DNA of 49,618 bases, taken from UBA117 sp049975245 (GTDB lineage Archaea > Methanobacteriota > Methanobacteria > Methanobacteriales > Methanobacteriaceae). The notes beneath the pieces are model-generated. The model was not told the DNA's origin. It did no database searches and saw only the letters and a program-made list of their open reading frames with translations. A program made the position numbers and the translations under genes. Of this stretch, positions 24,410 through 33,672 are shown in pieces (positions within the stretch are counted from its first letter, which is position 1; each line of letters begins with the position of its first letter). The DNA lies in assembly GCA_049975245.1 (NCBI GenBank), contig JBNGDB010000017.1, positions 1 to 49,618 on the forward strand, read 5' to 3'.

Positions 24410-25336
24410 TTAGACAAATTCTATTGTGCTGGGTGGTTTGTCACTAACCGATAGTGCAACATGAGTTACTTCACTAATCTCTGCCGTAATCCTTTTAGAT
24501 ATTGTTTTAACCATTTTCCAAGGTAATTCTGGGACATCTGCAGTCATAGCATCCATAGATTCGACCATTCGTAGAACAACTAAGTATCCATAGTCTCTTA
24601 TATCTCCTTTAACCCCAGTAACTTTGGTATTAGTTAAAACTGCAAAATACTGCCACAAAGTTGAATCTAAACCCTCTTTTAAAACTTCTTCTTCTACAAT
24701 GGCATTTGCTTTTCTGCATATTTCAATTTTTGCAGGTGTTAGTTTTCCAACTACTCTAACGGCCAGTCCCGGCCCAGGGTAAGGTTGTCTATTTACCATT
24801 TCATCTGGTAGTCCTAAATTGGATCCCACTATTCTAACTTCGTCCTTGTAAAGTTCTCTTATAGGTTCCACTATTTCTAATACTAGGCCGTGGGGTAAAG
24901 CTACATTGTGATGTGATTTAATATCTCCGTGACTTTCTATCCAGTCGGGAGCTATAGTTCCCTGAACCAAGAATTCAGCATTTTCTTCTTCTGCAACTCT
25001 TTCAAAAACCTTTATAAAAACTTCTCCAATGATTTTACGCTTTTCTTCAGGATCTTCAACACCCTCTAATCTTTCAAGAAACTCATCTTTAGCATTGATA
25101 AACCTAAAATTTAATCTTTTTTCAAATGTATTCTTTACATATTCAGCTTCGCCTTCCCTTAAAAGGCCGTGATCTACAAAAACTGCCACAAGCTTATCTC
25201 CCAATGCTCTTTGTGTGAGAACTGAAGCAACAGAACTATCAACTCCTCCTGAGAGAGCAATAATTGCTTTACCATTACCAACAATTTTTTTAATTTCTGC
25301 AATGGATTCTATAATAAAATCATCCGGATTCATCAT
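24410..25336 (-). CDS. guaAB: GMP synthase subunit B (ATP-pyrophosphatase)
   Basis: A 308-residue subunit that adenylates XMP and replaces the adenylate with ammonia to give GMP. The PP-loop ALSGGVDSS lies near residues 27-35, and the C-terminal dimer domain ends with DKPPSTIEFV as in GuaA. Archaea of this group keep the two halves of GMP synthase on separate genes; the glutaminase half is at 25567-26139. AAAGGTGAT precedes the start; the ATG three bases further on is equally possible. Confidence 0.94.
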   Translation of the reverse strand: MMNPDDFIIESIAEIKKIVGNGKAIIALSGGVDSSVASVLTQRALGDKLVAVFVDHGLLREGEAEYVKNTFEKRLNFRFINAKDEFLERLEGVEDPEEKRKIIGEVFIKVFERVAEEENAEFLVQGTIAPDWIESHGDIKSHHNVALPHGLVLEIVEPIRELYKDEVRIVGSNLGLPDEMVNRQPYPGPGLAVRVVGKLTPAKIEICRKANAIVEEEVLKEGLDSTLWQYFAVLTNTKVTGVKGDIRDYGYLVVLRMVESMDAMTADVPELPWKMVKTISKRITAEISEVTHVALSVSDKPPSTIEFV

Positions 25337-25566
25337 TTTATCACCTTTAAAACATTATTTTATCATTTATTTTATTTGTAATTTGGTTATAAACTTTCCA
25401 AGTGAATTTTATTTTGAGAATAATTTAATTTAATAAATTTATTATAAATATATGATAAGTCTATTATAATTCTTTTAATCTAAATTACTTAGATTTTAAA
25501 AATATAGTAATTTTACAGGAATATATAGAAATAGAATTTATTACTATTTTACCGGCTTTAAATTAG

Positions 25567-26139
25567 TTAATTCTCATTATTATTTTTTTTACAGACTTTG
25601 TAGAAATTTTCAAAGATTTTAGCACCATTTTCAGTATGGTGAACTTCTGGATGAAACTGTATCCCGTATATTGGTTTACTTTCATGGGACATGGCTTCTA
25701 TTTCGCAAATAGAAGAACTTGCAAGCTTTTTAAATCCTGGTGGAAGTTTAGACACTTCATCCTTGTGTGATGCCCATACATTCATGGATTCTCCTAATCC
25801 TTGGAATATATCATTTTCATCCTCAATATTTATCTCAATTTTAGCATAACTTTCAATCCCTGCCGGTTTAACTTCCCCGCCATAAGATTGGGCAATTATT
25901 TGATGACCTAAACATATACCTAAAATTGGATAATCTAGTTCTTTAACATATTTTTCACAATTTCCAGATCTTTCAAGACTAGGGCCACCACCTAAAATAA
26001 TACCAAGCGGATCTTTTTCAATGATATGTTTGGTGGATAAAGAATTGGATATTAGTTCTGATGGAATTTTTAGATAATGAAGAGAACGATAAATTCTATG
26101 GTTATATTGTCCATGATTATTTACAACCAGTATTTTCAT
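25567..26139 (-). CDS. guaAA: GMP synthase subunit A (glutaminase)
   Basis: A 190-residue class-I glutamine amidotransferase. It has the nucleophile elbow GICLGHQ and the catalytic His-Glu in IQFHPEVHH. It releases ammonia from glutamine for the GuaAB subunit encoded 230 bases downstream on the same strand; the gap suggests separate promoters. AGGAGAT stands before the ATG. Confidence 0.93.
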   Translation of the reverse strand: MKILVVNNHGQYNHRIYRSLHYLKIPSELISNSLSTKHIIEKDPLGIILGGGPSLERSGNCEKYVKELDYPILGICLGHQIIAQSYGGEVKPAGIESYAKIEINIEDENDIFQGLGESMNVWASHKDEVSKLPPGFKKLASSSICEIEAMSHESKPIYGIQFHPEVHHTENGAKIFENFYKVCKKNNNEN

Positions 26140-26200
26140 TTATTATCTCCTAAACAGTTTAATCAGCTTAAATAACATTTAAAGGCATTTTATGAAAACA

Positions 26201-26210
26201 TTTTTATATA
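26201..26210 (+). promoter_or_regulatory. TATA box for the 48-residue membrane protein
   Basis: TTTTTATATA lies about 25 bases before the ATG at 26231. This predicts a leaderless or nearly leaderless transcript and supports the small gene as real. Confidence 0.55.
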
Positions 26211-26230
26211 GAAAGTTATAATTGTTTATT

Positions 26231-26377
26231 ATGGAATTCCAAGATTTAATTTACATATTAATTGCCATAGTTTTGGCGGTAATTTTCTTCTACCTATTCA
26301 TATGGCTGCTTCCAATTATAATAATATTGATAATTGCCTATGTCATATATATATTTTTGAAGGCAAATAATCGGTAA
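26231..26377 (+). CDS. Small two-segment membrane protein, 48 residues
   Basis: An open frame of 48 codons starting MEFQDLIYILIAIVLAV and ending IFLKANNR. It is almost wholly hydrophobic, with two predicted membrane helices separated at WLLP. It stands between divergent-facing neighbours (guaAA and trxB, both minus strand), has its own TATA box, and has no ribosome-binding site, which fits leaderless translation. It is too short for most gene finders. The function is unknown. Confidence 0.6.
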   Translation: MEFQDLIYILIAIVLAVIFFYLFIWLLPIIIILIIAYVIYIFLKANNR

Positions 26378-26480
26378 ATTATTATCAAATACTCTTTTTA
26401 TTTTTTGATAAACGAAATCATAGCTTAAATTTGAATTAATATTTGATTTATTTAAAATAAATCATTATATAAAATTATAT

Positions 26481-27386
26481 TTATTGGAGGTCATTGTATG
26501 CGGAAATAGCTGCTACAGCTCCTTCAGCAGCAGCAACCACCATTTGCTTAACTCCTCCAGTTATATCCCCCGCTGCATATACATGAGGAATGTTAGTGCG
26601 CTGATTTTTATCAGTTAAAATATATCCATTTTTATTAAGTTCTAAACCCATATCTTTAGCAAGTTGATTATTAGGTACTTCTCCTATGGCTAAGAATACT
26701 CCATCTACTTTCATTTCCTTCTCTTCATCTTTTTCTTTATTGTATAATAAAATACTTCTAACTACAACATCCCCTCTGATCTCCCTAACCACGGAATTCC
26801 AAATAATGGGTATTTTCGCCTTTTTAAGCCTATCCTGCTCATGTTTAGAAGCTCTCAGTTCATCCCGACGATGGATTAAAGTCACATCACAACCAACGTC
26901 ATGTAAGTGAAGTGCATGTTCAACTGCAGAGTTTCCTCCACCTACAACAACAACTTTTCGGTTCTTAAAAAGTAATGCATCACATATAGAACAAAAAGAT
27001 ATACCTTTCCCTACGAATTCATCCTCTCCTTTAACACCTAACTTCCTATAAGTGGTACCGGTACAGAATATAACTGACTTAGTAAAATATTTATCTTTAT
27101 TAGTTTTTAGAATGAAACTATCTTCTTTTAATGATATTTTTTCCACTTCTTCCAGCTCATTAATATTAATATAATTTGATGCTTGATCTATCATTTTTTT
27201 AGACAGATTAGCCCCGGTAATGGTTTTAAATCCTGGAAAATTACCAACGATAGGAGCTATATTTTGCATACCTCCTGCAGAACCTTTTTCAAGAATTAAC
27301 GCTCGAATATCTTCTCTACCCGCATATATACCGGCGGTTAACCCTCCAGGACCCGCACCGATAATTATAACGTCATATTCTTCCAT
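26481..27386 (-). CDS. trxB: Thioredoxin reductase
   Basis: A 301-residue flavoprotein with an N-terminal FAD motif (IIGAGPGGLTAGIYAGR), redox-active CSIC in SFCSICDALLF, the NAD(P)H-binding VVVGGGNSAVEHAL, and the C-terminal FAD segment YAAGDITGG. It transfers electrons to thioredoxin. In methanogens some members use F420H2 rather than NADPH; the binding loop residues here (HRRDELRAS) look NAD(P)H-like, but I do not press that. GGGGGAA stands before the ATG. It is 62 bases after gatE. Confidence 0.92.
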   Translation of the reverse strand: MEEYDVIIIGAGPGGLTAGIYAGREDIRALILEKGSAGGMQNIAPIVGNFPGFKTITGANLSKKMIDQASNYININELEEVEKISLKEDSFILKTNKDKYFTKSVIFCTGTTYRKLGVKGEDEFVGKGISFCSICDALLFKNRKVVVVGGGNSAVEHALHLHDVGCDVTLIHRRDELRASKHEQDRLKKAKIPIIWNSVVREIRGDVVVRSILLYNKEKDEEKEMKVDGVFLAIGEVPNNQLAKDMGLELNKNGYILTDKNQRTNIPHVYAAGDITGGVKQMVVAAAEGAVAAISAYNDLQ

Positions 27387-27448
27387 TTTATTCCCCCATT
27401 TAATTTACAAATTTTTACAATATTGGTTATGATAACAAATCATTTGTT

Positions 27449-29308
27449 TTAATGTTTTTCTATACTTTCCCTCAAAAGCCTGTTAATCAATTTACCATCA
27501 GCTTTACCTTTCAATTTTTTCATAGCAATACCCATTAATGGTCCCATAGCACCCATACCTCTTTCTTTTATAATGGAATCATTATCTTCTAAAATCTCTT
27601 CAATTATTTCAGCCACCTCTTCTTCAGATAACATAATAAGTCCCTTATTTTGGGCAGCGGTTAAAGGTGAACAATTATCGATACAAACATACTTTAAAAT
27701 CTCAGATATAGCTTCTTTTGAGATTTTACCTTCTTTAAGTAGATTAAATGTTCCTGTTAATACGTCTAAATTAATAATTTCAATGTCGCATCCCTCTCTT
27801 TTCAATTCTTTTAAGGTGTAAGCTAATGTAGATGCTACAATGTTAGCGTCAACTCTTGCATCATTTATAACCTTTTCAAAATCAGCAACCTTATCTTTTT
27901 TAACTAATTGTCCTGCCAGATCTTCACTTAAATTGTATTCATCCATAATTCTTAATTTCTTTTCTTCTGGTAGTTCAGGCAAATTAGCTTTTACTTCGTC
28001 TATTAAATCTTTATCTATGCTAATGGCAGGAATATCTGTTTCTACGTACATTCTACTAGCAGTAGGTAATGGTCTTAAATATTCAGTATTACCATCCTGC
28101 AGAGCTTTACGAGTTTCTTCAGGAATTTCTTTTAAGGTCAATTTAGCCCTTCTTATAACCTCAATTAGGGCATTTTCAGTTTTTTCTTTTTCGTCTGCAA
28201 CAATAATGATTGCGTCATTTTCATTAGCATTCATAAATTTACGTAGTATTTCTACTTCCTCAGCAGTAATGCCATATGCAGGAAGTTCATCGGTATGGAA
28301 AAGTCCTGATACTCCCATTTTCTTAGCATATCCTGCTAACTCTGTCCCGAACCTACGGCCTGGTTGAATTTCTCTTCCAATTAAATTTGAAAATCCTTTT
28401 AACTTAATGGCCATAACATGTTTACTTTTTTCTATAATTTTGCATTTGGTGTTTAGAAAAACCTTTTTTATATCATATATTTTATCTTCAACACTTGCAT
28501 TACGATTAAGAAGTTCTTTTTTTAATTCTAACAAACTTACTTGTCTTTTAACTTCATTTTCAACCATTATTGGCATTAAATCCAAGTCTTGAACTCCTTT
28601 AATCTCTACCCTAGCTCCTTCCTTAATTGAAATATTTAAGTCCTGACGGATAGTTCCTAAACCCCTTTTTACTTTAGTGCTTCGAAGTACTTGTCCAATC
28701 TGATAAGCTACCTCTTTTACTTGCTGGGGATGTTTTATTGATGGATCAGTAGTTATTTCTAATAATGGAATTCCAAGCCTATCTAATCGAAAAATTACAT
28801 TTCCTTTCTTCTGACCCATTCTTCTGGCAGCGTCCTCTTCTAGACAAAGATTTTCTATAGTGACTTTTCCATATTCAGTTTCTAAATATCCATCGGTAGC
28901 TGCTAAACCAGTTCGCTGAAATCCTCCAGTGTTACTTCCATCAATAACCTGTTTTCTCATAGTATGGAATTCATCCACAATCTGCATGTTAAGTAGGGTA
29001 GCTATTATCATGGCAATTTCCAAAGCTTCCATGTTAAGGGGGTGTGGTGGCTCATCATCTGTTTCTACTAGACAGGTTTCATGTTCATATGCTTCATAAA
29101 TAAATTTTAATCTTCTGCGGGCCTCTTCAAAGGCAGCCCGATCGATTTTTCCAAGTTCACTCTGGGTTGGACGAAGATTTCTCAAAATTTTATACTCCGC
29201 TTTTTTATCTGTAAGACTACATTCACAACTACAAAACAATTTTTTCTCAGTATCCAGTTGTTGATGTATTTCTAAACCCATTTTAAGCCCTAATTTTTCA
29301 TAATCCAT
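27449..29308 (-). CDS. gatE: Glu-tRNA(Gln) amidotransferase subunit E
   Basis: A 619-residue archaea-specific subunit that activates the glutamate of mischarged Glu-tRNA(Gln) and transamidates it. The N-terminal GatB-like cradle has GLEIHQQLDTEKKLFCSC, with cysteines for a zinc site, and DDEPPHP. An inserted AspRS-like domain (about 290-400) and a C-terminal YqeY-like tail (about 460-619) complete the family layout. It follows gatD by 11 bases, with GGTGAT before its start, forming a tight gatDE operon. Confidence 0.95.
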   Translation of the reverse strand: MDYEKLGLKMGLEIHQQLDTEKKLFCSCECSLTDKKAEYKILRNLRPTQSELGKIDRAAFEEARRRLKFIYEAYEHETCLVETDDEPPHPLNMEALEIAMIIATLLNMQIVDEFHTMRKQVIDGSNTGGFQRTGLAATDGYLETEYGKVTIENLCLEEDAARRMGQKKGNVIFRLDRLGIPLLEITTDPSIKHPQQVKEVAYQIGQVLRSTKVKRGLGTIRQDLNISIKEGARVEIKGVQDLDLMPIMVENEVKRQVSLLELKKELLNRNASVEDKIYDIKKVFLNTKCKIIEKSKHVMAIKLKGFSNLIGREIQPGRRFGTELAGYAKKMGVSGLFHTDELPAYGITAEEVEILRKFMNANENDAIIIVADEKEKTENALIEVIRRAKLTLKEIPEETRKALQDGNTEYLRPLPTASRMYVETDIPAISIDKDLIDEVKANLPELPEEKKLRIMDEYNLSEDLAGQLVKKDKVADFEKVINDARVDANIVASTLAYTLKELKREGCDIEIINLDVLTGTFNLLKEGKISKEAISEILKYVCIDNCSPLTAAQNKGLIMLSEEEVAEIIEEILEDNDSIIKERGMGAMGPLMGIAMKKLKGKADGKLINRLLRESIEKH

Positions 29309-29319
29309 CTAAATCACCA

Positions 29320-30633
29320 TTATATCAGGAAATGTTTTAATGAGGATTTTTCCATTATCTCTCCAGCTATGTTAGTATGCATAATCTTTTTTACTTCATT
29401 CAAATTGTCAGTCTGACCCAACGTCCAGATCAATTTAACATAAGCAGTTTCAGGAAGCATATCTAAAGCCGAAATAGCACCAGCATTAATTAACTTCCTA
29501 CCAGTACTGTAAACATTCATATTAACCTTTCCATACATGCATTGGGAGGTCATAAATACAGGTATAGAACTATCAGCTGCCCTTTCTATGGAGGGTATTA
29601 TATCTTCTGGTATGTGGCCTAAACCAGTTCCTTCGATTACCATTCCTTTATAGCCTTTATCAATATAATAATCAATAAATTCAGTTTTTATACCTGGATA
29701 ACTTTTAATCAAAACTACATCCTGTTCAATAGAGTCTTGAATTTTAACATCATATTCATTTCGTTTTCTGTAAATCCAATTTTTGTCCAATAAGTTGATT
29801 TTTTGATCTTTCACATCAGCAATAGGTAGAGCATTTATACTTCTAAAGGTGTCTCTACGGGAAGTATGCATTTTTCTTACCTTGGTTCCTCGGTGAAGAA
29901 GGCAATGAGAATCATTTTCAGTTGCATGCATACATACCATTACTTCTGCAATATCTGATTTGGCGGCAGCAACTGAACTTATAAGATTTAGAAAGGCATC
30001 AGAAGATGGTCGGTCAGAACTTCTTTGTGCTCCAGTTAAAACTATAGGAACCGGAGTTTCAAGCATAAAACTAAGGGCAGCAGAGGTATAATGCATGGTG
30101 TCGGTTCCATGAGCTACCACTACTCCGTCTGATCCATCATTTATTTCATCCACAATAGCTCTAGCGGATTTTATCCAATATTCAGGTTTCATATTCTCAC
30201 TTAATATGTTGAGAATGGCTTTTCCTTTGATATTGGCATAGTTTAAGAGTTCAGGTGTAGCTCGTATTAAATCATCAGCGGAAAAAGCTGGATGTACAGC
30301 TCCAGTTTTATAATCAATAACAGAAGCTACGGTACCGCCGGTAGATATAATTGATATATCCATTTTATTATCATCTTTTTCTATTTTAACCGGAGGTAAT
30401 TCTATTTTTGGTCTTTCACCTTTTTTTAAAAGCTTAATTTCGGCTTCTTTTATGTTTATTCCTATGTTATATCCATTATCGAGCTTTATGACCAAATGTT
30501 CATCATCAGCATCTTCTGCCCGATCTAAAATCATACCAATGTATGAAATATCTTTTTTAATTAATTTTACAGTATCTCCAATTTCAACATCCTTTTTTTC
30601 CAAGAATTTCTTTGCAGATCCTCTATAACTCAT
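29320..30633 (-). CDS. gatD: Glu-tRNA(Gln) amidotransferase subunit D
   Basis: A 437-residue asparaginase-like subunit that releases ammonia from glutamine or asparagine for GatE. The N-terminal extension is beta-rich (about 1-80). The catalytic region has ISTGGTVAS and VVVAHGTDTMHYT, carrying the two active threonines, then the aspartate and lysine of the asparaginase fold. I start it at the ATG at 30633 rather than 30645: GAGGGAT is its ribosome-binding site and MSYRGSAKKFLEKK is the usual family N terminus. Confidence 0.95.
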   Translation of the reverse strand: MSYRGSAKKFLEKKDVEIGDTVKLIKKDISYIGMILDRAEDADDEHLVIKLDNGYNIGINIKEAEIKLLKKGERPKIELPPVKIEKDDNKMDISIISTGGTVASVIDYKTGAVHPAFSADDLIRATPELLNYANIKGKAILNILSENMKPEYWIKSARAIVDEINDGSDGVVVAHGTDTMHYTSAALSFMLETPVPIVLTGAQRSSDRPSSDAFLNLISSVAAAKSDIAEVMVCMHATENDSHCLLHRGTKVRKMHTSRRDTFRSINALPIADVKDQKINLLDKNWIYRKRNEYDVKIQDSIEQDVVLIKSYPGIKTEFIDYYIDKGYKGMVIEGTGLGHIPEDIIPSIERAADSSIPVFMTSQCMYGKVNMNVYSTGRKLINAGAISALDMLPETAYVKLIWTLGQTDNLNEVKKIMHTNIAGEIMEKSSLKHFLI

Positions 30634-30843
30634 AAGATCCCTCATATTTAACTAATAATAATTAAATTTTACAATAAAAACCATAAAGAATATTCTAATA
30701 TGAATTTTTCTTATGGATAAATATTTACAAAATTTAATATAAAAATCGTCATAAACTAAAGAATAATAGTTTTTGATTAAATCCACAAAGAATTAACTTA
30801 AAAAAATAAGGTATTATCTAAAAATAAATAAAAAAAATCAGGG

Positions 30844-32283
30844 CTATAATAGGTTTTCTCTAGCCCAAGTTGCGCCTGCTTCCAGGATTTCTATATTAAT
30901 GGGTATTAATTTAGGTTTTCGATTAAAGGTATGTTTGATGGCTTCTTTAAACACATTTCTATTTAATCCAGTATAATCCATTTCCATTATAACACCTAAC
31001 ATAACTGTGTTTACAGCTCTTTTAACTCCCATACCTTTAGCAATTTTCATGGCCGGTACAGATATGGGTTTAATATCTGTAGGAATGTTTACATCTTTAA
31101 CAGCAGAGTCATATAGAACAATTCCATCCTTTTTGACTTTATTCATAAATTTTTCCAGGGATGGTTTATTCAATGCCACTAGAACGTCAGGTGCAGGGAT
31201 TACTGGAGACCCAATAACTTCACCAGAAATAACTACATCACAGTTAGATGTTCCTCCTCTTTGTTCTGGACCATAAGAGGGATACCATGATACATGACGC
31301 CGGTCTTTACAGGCAGCTTCGGCGAGTGTTAAACCTAGGCTTAAAACTCCCTGACCACCAAATCCAGCGATTTTAACGTTCTTTGGTTTGAAATTAACAT
31401 CATCAAATGGGTCTTGACTAGTTTCATCTCCAATTTCGAAAATCTTATCCAAGCTTTCCTTATTAAAATCACTATAATCTCTTAAAAGAGGTTCAATTTG
31501 GTTACTATTATCTCTGAAATTCTTTATAGGAAATTCTTTTTCCATTTCATCATTTATAAATATTTCAGCTCCTTTAGCATCCTGTTTAAGATTGGTGGGG
31601 CAGGGTGATAAAACTTCTACAAAGGCATAGCCTTTTCCTTCTTTTTGAATTTGAAGAGCTTTTTTGATGGCCTTCCTTGCTTTTCGTATATGTTTATTAT
31701 CTGAAAGGGATACCCTTTCAATGAATACAGGTGCGTCTAAATTATTCAATAATTCGCACATATGTAAGGGATATCCTGTAAACCGGGGGTCACGGCCTTC
31801 TGGGCAGGTTACTGTAACTTCACCAATAAGGGTGGTTGGGGCCATTTGACCTCCAGTCATACCATATACCGTGTTATTTACAAAGAAAACTGCCAGTTTT
31901 TCTCCACGGTTTGCTGCTTGAATAGTTTCATTTAAACCAATTGACGCCAAATCACCATCACCTTGATAAAGCATCACAATAGCGTTATCCTCAGCTCTTG
32001 AAATACCTGTTCCAACTGCAGGTGCTCTCCCATGAGCTACTTGGACGTTTCCACAGTCAAAGTAGTAGTAGGCAAAAACAGCACAGCCCACAGGACTAAT
32101 TAAAACTGATCGGTCCTGAATTTCTAGTTTATCTATAGCTTCACCCATGAGTTTATGTAGAATTCCATGACCACAGCCTGGACAGTAATGTGTTGCTGTC
32201 GGCGCACTTCCACCTTTTCTGGGATATGTATCTAAAATAGATTCTGGTTTTTTTATAACCTTCTCTTCCATTTTTTCTTTCAT
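30844..32283 (-). CDS. vorA: 2-oxoisovalerate:ferredoxin oxidoreductase, TPP and gamma parts fused (VorA)
   Basis: A 479-residue fusion. The N-terminal half (about 1-270) is the thiamine pyrophosphate subunit, with CPGCGHGILHKL and the TPP motif GDGDLASIGLNE. The C-terminal half (about 300-479) is a gamma subunit with FGGQGVLSLG. The complex interconverts branched 2-oxoacids and acyl-CoA plus CO2 with ferredoxin; in methanogens it can run as a carboxylase. This fusion and three-gene order (vorC-vorB-vorA) match the VOR described for Methanothermobacter. Its ATG overlaps the vorB stop (ATGA). A 2-oxoglutarate or pyruvate enzyme would have separate gamma and different order. Confidence 0.87.
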   Translation of the reverse strand: MKEKMEEKVIKKPESILDTYPRKGGSAPTATHYCPGCGHGILHKLMGEAIDKLEIQDRSVLISPVGCAVFAYYYFDCGNVQVAHGRAPAVGTGISRAEDNAIVMLYQGDGDLASIGLNETIQAANRGEKLAVFFVNNTVYGMTGGQMAPTTLIGEVTVTCPEGRDPRFTGYPLHMCELLNNLDAPVFIERVSLSDNKHIRKARKAIKKALQIQKEGKGYAFVEVLSPCPTNLKQDAKGAEIFINDEMEKEFPIKNFRDNSNQIEPLLRDYSDFNKESLDKIFEIGDETSQDPFDDVNFKPKNVKIAGFGGQGVLSLGLTLAEAACKDRRHVSWYPSYGPEQRGGTSNCDVVISGEVIGSPVIPAPDVLVALNKPSLEKFMNKVKKDGIVLYDSAVKDVNIPTDIKPISVPAMKIAKGMGVKRAVNTVMLGVIMEMDYTGLNRNVFKEAIKHTFNRKPKLIPINIEILEAGATWARENLL

Positions 32284-33335
32284 TTAGTGCCTCCAGCAAC
32301 TGTTCTGATCTTGTTCATAATATCTTCAATATCTATTAGGTTTCCACCCATCCTATTTACCAGTCCCACATTTTTACATTGAATTGATTGTTTAATATCT
32401 TCTCGCATCTGCCCATTACTCATTTCAACTGAAATAAACTTTTTATTTCTATCTGAAAGTGTTTGAAGTCTGTTTTTAGGGAAGGGGAATAGGCTTATGG
32501 GTCTAAATAGGCCAACTTTAATATTTTCCTTACGTGCTAAATCAACTGCAGATCTAGCTATTCTACTGCTAATCCCATATGAAACTAAAACTATGTCTGC
32601 ATCTTCCACCTTATATTCTTCATATTCTACTTCATTTTCTTCGATTTCTTCATACTTTTCTTGTATTTTAAAATTAAACTCTTCAAGTTGATCAAAGTCA
32701 AGAAATATAGAAGTTACCAAGTTATCTTTGGTTTCCTTGTTTCCACAAACAGCCCAGGAATTGTCGATTACGGGTTGAGCTGCTTCTTCGGGGAAATGTA
32801 ATGGTTCGATCATTTGTCCTAAAACTGCGTCTGCTATAATAATTACAGGACCTCTATATTTATCAGCCAAATCAAATGCTTTAATAGTCAAATCGCACAT
32901 TTCTTGTACACTACTAGGTGCAAGTACAATATTTTTATAATTGCCATGCCCCCCACCTTTAATAAGCTGATTGTAATCACCTTGTTCTGGACCGATGTTA
33001 CCCAGTCCCGGGCCCGCTCTCATGATATCCACTATTACACAGGGAAGTTCTGCTCCAGCTAGAAATGATATGCCCTCTTGTTTCAAACTAATACCCGGAC
33101 CTGATGATGCGGTCATCACTCTATGACCCGCTGAAGCTCCTCCATAGACCATATTAATAGCTGCTTCCTCTGATTCTGCTTGTACGAATTTTCTTCCAAC
33201 CAGAGGGAAGTGTTTTGAAGCTTCATGAAGAATTTCACTGGCCGGGGTTATGGGGTAACCAAAATAACAGTCACAACCAGCATACATAGCGCCAATTATA
33301 ACTGCGGTGTTTCCTCTGATAAGTTTAGTGGCCAT
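32280..33335 (-). CDS. vorB: 2-oxoisovalerate:ferredoxin oxidoreductase alpha subunit (VorB)
   Basis: A 351-residue alpha subunit of the 2-oxoacid:ferredoxin oxidoreductase family. The N-terminal pyrimidine-binding region has YPITPASEILHEA and AESEEAAINMVYGGASAG. TASSGPGISLKQEG matches the family threonine-glycine loop, and the C-terminal domain holds LFRPISLFPFPKNRL. It works with VorA and VorC. GGAGGAC is the ribosome-binding site, and it starts just after the vorC stop. Confidence 0.9.
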   Translation of the reverse strand: MATKLIRGNTAVIIGAMYAGCDCYFGYPITPASEILHEASKHFPLVGRKFVQAESEEAAINMVYGGASAGHRVMTASSGPGISLKQEGISFLAGAELPCVIVDIMRAGPGLGNIGPEQGDYNQLIKGGGHGNYKNIVLAPSSVQEMCDLTIKAFDLADKYRGPVIIIADAVLGQMIEPLHFPEEAAQPVIDNSWAVCGNKETKDNLVTSIFLDFDQLEEFNFKIQEKYEEIEENEVEYEEYKVEDADIVLVSYGISSRIARSAVDLARKENIKVGLFRPISLFPFPKNRLQTLSDRNKKFISVEMSNGQMREDIKQSIQCKNVGLVNRMGGNLIDIEDIMNKIRTVAGGTK

Positions 33336-33336
33336 A

Positions 33337-33603
33337 TTAGTCCTCCGATTGATTTTTTCTTGATTTTTTAGTTAGGGGGATGTGAACTTCTATTGCTAAT
33401 GGTTCAGGGCATGTGTAATAACAATTTCCACAGCCACTGCAACCTTCTCCTTCATATATAACGTAATGATATCCACGTTCATTAATTTCATCACTCATTT
33501 TAAGAACTTCTTGGGGGCAGGTCAGAATACATCTTTCACATGCCTTACATTCTATCTTATTAATAACGGGATAAGCCTGCTTTTTTAAAACGTTTCCTGA
33601 CAT
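33337..33603 (-). CDS. vorC: 2-oxoisovalerate:ferredoxin oxidoreductase ferredoxin subunit (VorC)
   Basis: An 88-residue polyferredoxin-type subunit with two [4Fe-4S] motifs, CKACERCILTCP and CSGCGNCYYTCP. It passes electrons between the thiamine site and external ferredoxin. It is the first vor gene; the acyl-CoA synthetase gene ends 70 bases upstream, on the same strand. Confidence 0.92.
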   Translation of the reverse strand: MSGNVLKKQAYPVINKIECKACERCILTCPQEVLKMSDEINERGYHYVIYEGEGCSGCGNCYYTCPEPLAIEVHIPLTKKSRKNQSED

Positions 33604-33672
33604 AATACCATCTTTTAATCAAATATCTTATAATAAATTATTTTATAAATTGTAAAGAAATAAATTTGTTTA

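Noticed and set aside
30844..33603. Reading the three-gene oxidoreductase as pyruvate, 2-oxoglutarate or indolepyruvate enzyme
   Set aside because: The TPP-gamma fusion, three-gene order and nearby acyl-CoA synthetase fit VOR; pyruvate and 2-oxoglutarate enzymes of this group have four separate subunits and indolepyruvate enzymes have two.
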